Below, in pieces: positions 61,709 through 64,000 of a DNA stretch of 64,000 nucleotides. Source of the stretch: Allobacillus halotolerans (GTDB lineage: Bacteria > Bacillota > Bacilli > Bacillales > Alkalibacillaceae); the NCBI RefSeq assembly GCF_018967645.1, contig NZ_JAHLZF010000003.1, positions 316 through 64,315 of the forward strand, given 5' to 3'. A program made the translations under genes and the position numbers. The notes under the pieces are model-generated. The model saw only the letters and a program-made list of their open reading frames with translations, searched no databases and was not told the origin of the DNA. The stretch's first letter is position 1. Each line of letters begins with the position of its first letter.

Positions 61709-62995
61709 CTAATCGCTTATTAATAAGTCTGTAGGTGTAACACCTATTTCTGTGGAAATTTCGATATACTTATTTTTGTATTCCTGGTTTTCATTAAAAA
61801 AACTGTGAAGATTAACTTGTGCTGTATTAGGGAAATACTTGTATTTATCAAAAACACTGTTTAAGGTCGAAACTATTAATTCGTTAAGTCCTTTTTCTTT
61901 AATATATGTTATTACTAACCTATAGTTAGCGTTCCCCCATCCAAAGTCATCAATTAGACGCTCAGTAAAAACGCTTTTTTCAAAGACCTTTGAAAATCCA
62001 AATTGATCAAAGAACCTAATATCCTTTTCTGTAAGATTATCATACTTGGGATTAATCACTCTTTGGAAAACTTCCTTATGCTCTGATTTTTCAATAAGAT
62101 TATGTCTAAAAAGTTCTGATAAGACCGAATAGCAATTTATATAACTTGGTATTCTCTCATACCATAAATTTCGTATAAACTCGGAATCACTATATAAGAG
62201 ACCTACCTTATGTGGATAAACGTTAATAAAGCCATCAAATAAATATTCGTTCGTTTTCATATAGTTAAATACAGATCGTTCCCATGTTTCATTAATATGT
62301 ATAAGATCATTCCAAAATTGTAGAAATGTTGATTCATCATCATCACTGCTAATAATAATGATAAAGTCATTGCAATAATGCCTATCTTCTTCTAAAAATA
62401 ACTGGTGTAACCTACTACAAAATGTTTCAATTTCACTTTCTTCAATACCATGCATTATTTCACTTATCAATTGATCAGTAGGTTTACCTATAGAATTATA
62501 TGCAATATCATAATGCCTTTTGATCTTTAATAAAATCGAATCCATATTCCCATTTACAGCAAATTTCCCCATATTAGAAGAGATAAACAACCATAAAGTT
62601 TCAACATGAGCATAGTCTATTTTATTTCTTTTTGAATGAGCAGAATCATTTCTTCTGTCTTTCCAGTAAGAAACTTGCCTTCGCAAATCATCTGATATTG
62701 AGAAAATTACTTTTCTTGCATCTGTTCTCTTAATACATTCTAAAGTTTCGGTATCCCATCTATCATCATTTCTTAAATTGGAAGCTATTCTTTCCCATTC
62801 TCTCTCATGAATATTGTCTGGCTTTGAAGAATTTAATATTTTCCATCTTACTACAGACAAAAATCCCATAAATGAAGTCAATATTGACGCCCTATACGCT
62901 CCTGCTTTATAGCAAACTATAGATTCTTTAAATAGACTCAATGATTCTGAATCAATGTTTTGTTTTTCCAGCCAATCTTCAAAATACAGTTTCAT
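61709..62995 (-). CDS. HEPN-domain protein of a two-gene unit (428 aa)
   Basis: Residues 20-50 (FKESIVCYKAGAYRASILTS) and KDRRNDSAH (R115-x4-H120) mark an N-terminal HEPN domain of the abortive-infection style. The 300-residue C-terminal part is helical, rich in aromatic residues and not recognised; it may be a sensor. The start is 1 bp after the stop of the upstream gene, with AGGGGAAG as the site. It is probably a ribonuclease effector with a partner, by analogy with other HEPN systems. Confidence 0.65.
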   Translation of the reverse strand: MKLYFEDWLEKQNIDSESLSLFKESIVCYKAGAYRASILTSFMGFLSVVRWKILNSSKPDNIHEREWERIASNLRNDDRWDTETLECIKRTDARKVIFSISDDLRRQVSYWKDRRNDSAHSKRNKIDYAHVETLWLFISSNMGKFAVNGNMDSILLKIKRHYDIAYNSIGKPTDQLISEIMHGIEESEIETFCSRLHQLFLEEDRHYCNDFIIIISSDDDESTFLQFWNDLIHINETWERSVFNYMKTNEYLFDGFINVYPHKVGLLYSDSEFIRNLWYERIPSYINCYSVLSELFRHNLIEKSEHKEVFQRVINPKYDNLTEKDIRFFDQFGFSKVFEKSVFTERLIDDFGWGNANYRLVITYIKEKGLNELIVSTLNSVFDKYKYFPNTAQVNLHSFFNENQEYKNKYIEISTEIGVTPTDLLISD

Positions 62996-62996
62996 A

Positions 62997-63854
62997 TTAA
63001 CTTCCCCTTATATAACCCTTGTTTTCTATTAACCTATAATAAGTAATAATTACACTGGTATAATACTGCATCATCCAGTCATACCATATTTCTCTACTAT
63101 ACCCCGTAATTTGCTTCTGGTTATTATGACGTATATTAAATTGATTCACTACCTCGAAAATTAATTTATCATGTGAATTTTTATTTACCTCGTATTCATT
63201 ATTTAATAATTCCTTTAGATTCTCCCTAAGAGGTTCTAATATATCAGCTAAAATATTTATAGCTTTCTTTTTAGACTCTTCATTCGAGTTAAATCTATAA
63301 AACATCTTGACTGAAGTTTGTAATTGTTCCATAACACCTTCATTTATCGTTTTGGGGACATCCGTTTGCAACAAGGCATTCACTGCTTCATTGGATTGTT
63401 CCATTATAAAACCCAGCTTTTCATCCAAATAGTACCCATTTTTATACCGTTTCAATAAATTATTAATTAGCGTTGTAAACTCTTCTTGATGTTCCCTTTT
63501 TTCAAATTTGTCATTACCAAAGTCATAAAAGCCAATATGCTTATATAAGATCTCTATTAAAGTAAACAACTCTTCTTCACTATAATAAATATAATTCTTA
63601 TGTATAGGGTAAATATTGTCACTTTCTAATTGATTTATAAAAAAGACCTCTGGCGTTGGAGCCATTGAAGGTGGATAAACTTGATATTGATTATTACTGA
63701 AACTTTCAACTCCCCACACACCTTTAAATGCTACATCAAAAAGCTCTCTGTTATCAAAATATTTATAGGTTTGAAAAAAATAGCGTCTTAGATCATCTAA
63801 ATCAAAACTAAATTCATTGTTTAGTAGTTTCTTCCTTTTTATATAGTATTGCAT
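62997..63854 (-). CDS. Unknown partner protein of the HEPN unit (285 aa)
   Basis: The soluble, mostly helical protein has GAGGAGG before the start. The C-terminal part reads KLIFEVVNQFNIRHNNQKQI (RH at 242-243), then WYDWMMQYYTSVI. I recall this tail from widespread proteins annotated only as hypothetical and from AbiJ-like C-terminal HEPN domains. It could be a second HEPN fold or the control subunit for the 428-aa protein. Confidence 0.55.
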   Translation of the reverse strand: MQYYIKRKKLLNNEFSFDLDDLRRYFFQTYKYFDNRELFDVAFKGVWGVESFSNNQYQVYPPSMAPTPEVFFINQLESDNIYPIHKNYIYYSEEELFTLIEILYKHIGFYDFGNDKFEKREHQEEFTTLINNLLKRYKNGYYLDEKLGFIMEQSNEAVNALLQTDVPKTINEGVMEQLQTSVKMFYRFNSNEESKKKAINILADILEPLRENLKELLNNEYEVNKNSHDKLIFEVVNQFNIRHNNQKQITGYSREIWYDWMMQYYTSVIITYYRLIENKGYIRGS

Positions 63855-63891
63855 TTTTTTCCTCCTCTTTTAGTATTAACCCTAATTATTA

Positions 63892-63910
63892 TCACAAAAT
63901 ATTTTTGTGA
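63892..63910. promoter_or_regulatory. 19-bp palindrome in the promoter of the HEPN unit
   Basis: TCACAAAATATTTTTGTGA is palindromic at all but its centre-adjacent positions. It lies 38 bp before the first gene, next to a TGATAATAAT -10-like element, and so is a likely repressor site. Confidence 0.55.
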
Positions 63911-64000
63911 CTTAATTACAATATTTTGAATAGGTAGTTATCTACTGAAGTATAATTCAACTTTTTACATTTAAAAAGAGCATACTCTAAGATCAAAAAA

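Overview
The window looks like chromosomal DNA from a low-GC, spore-forming, salt-adapted member of the Bacillaceae (Halobacillus/Virgibacillus/Oceanobacillus type). This is inferred from AGGAGG-type ribosome binding sites, frequent TTG/GTG starts, a small acid-soluble spore protein (sspP), a CsbD stress protein with a sigma-B-like promoter, a lone bacterial nitric oxide synthase, paired SMR pumps, and a full choline-to-glycine-betaine set with GbsR. No rRNA, tRNA or CRISPR array was seen.

Layout. 0-3.4 kb: a MarR-led minus-strand operon for fatty acid use (acyl-CoA ligase, 2,4-dienoyl-CoA reductase) behind three evenly spaced palindromes. 3.4-7.5 kb: a class I ribonucleotide reductase operon (alpha, flavodoxin, beta) under a cobalamin riboswitch with its own terminator. 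7.7-16.9 kb: a haloperoxidase-like pseudogene, a deacetylase lacking its signal peptide, a Fur-controlled ferric ABC transporter, a doubly frameshifted SDR, two kinds of intergenic repeat and a TetR-controlled SMR pair. 17-29 kb: an orphan OpuAC-type binding protein, GntR-MFS pair, csbD, sspP, a 52-bp tandem repeat, a UvrA-like ABC protein, two SDRs, a DUF1722/pyrimidine-dimer-glycosylase-like pair and nos. 29.5-31 kb: a run of tiny unknown genes with GGGCGC hairpins behind the stop codons. 31-37.5 kb: osmoprotection (gbsR, a lobe-swapped betaine binding protein, betB, betA) linked by a shared AT-rich operator motif. 37.5-41.7 kb: a GntR-controlled operon of CoA-transferase, CitE-like lyase and 2-hydroxycarboxylate transporter, probably for citramalate or malate. 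42-45.6 kb: a TPP-riboswitch operon for thiamine-precursor uptake. 46-48.3 kb: metNIQ. 48.3-49 kb: relics of an IS21 istB and another gene. 49-52.5 kb: a lactate-oxidase family enzyme and a coupled zinc-ribbon/MORN gene pair.

52.7-64 kb is a very AT-rich accessory (defence-like) island: a HEPN protein; a four-gene type IIS-like restriction-modification locus (two D12-class adenine methyltransferases, an AlwI-like endonuclease and an unknown companion); a DUF4365 nuclease-like protein; a second nuclease-like unknown; a broken TrlF-like PHP gene; and a tightly coupled two-gene unit with a HEPN motif behind a 19-bp palindrome. The last unit, the restriction companion protein and the zinc-ribbon/MORN pair are the best candidates for undescribed biology. 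The B12-switched class I reductase and the citramalate-type operon are the most informative metabolic findings.

Functions are assigned by reading motifs and remembered family features; no database search was run.
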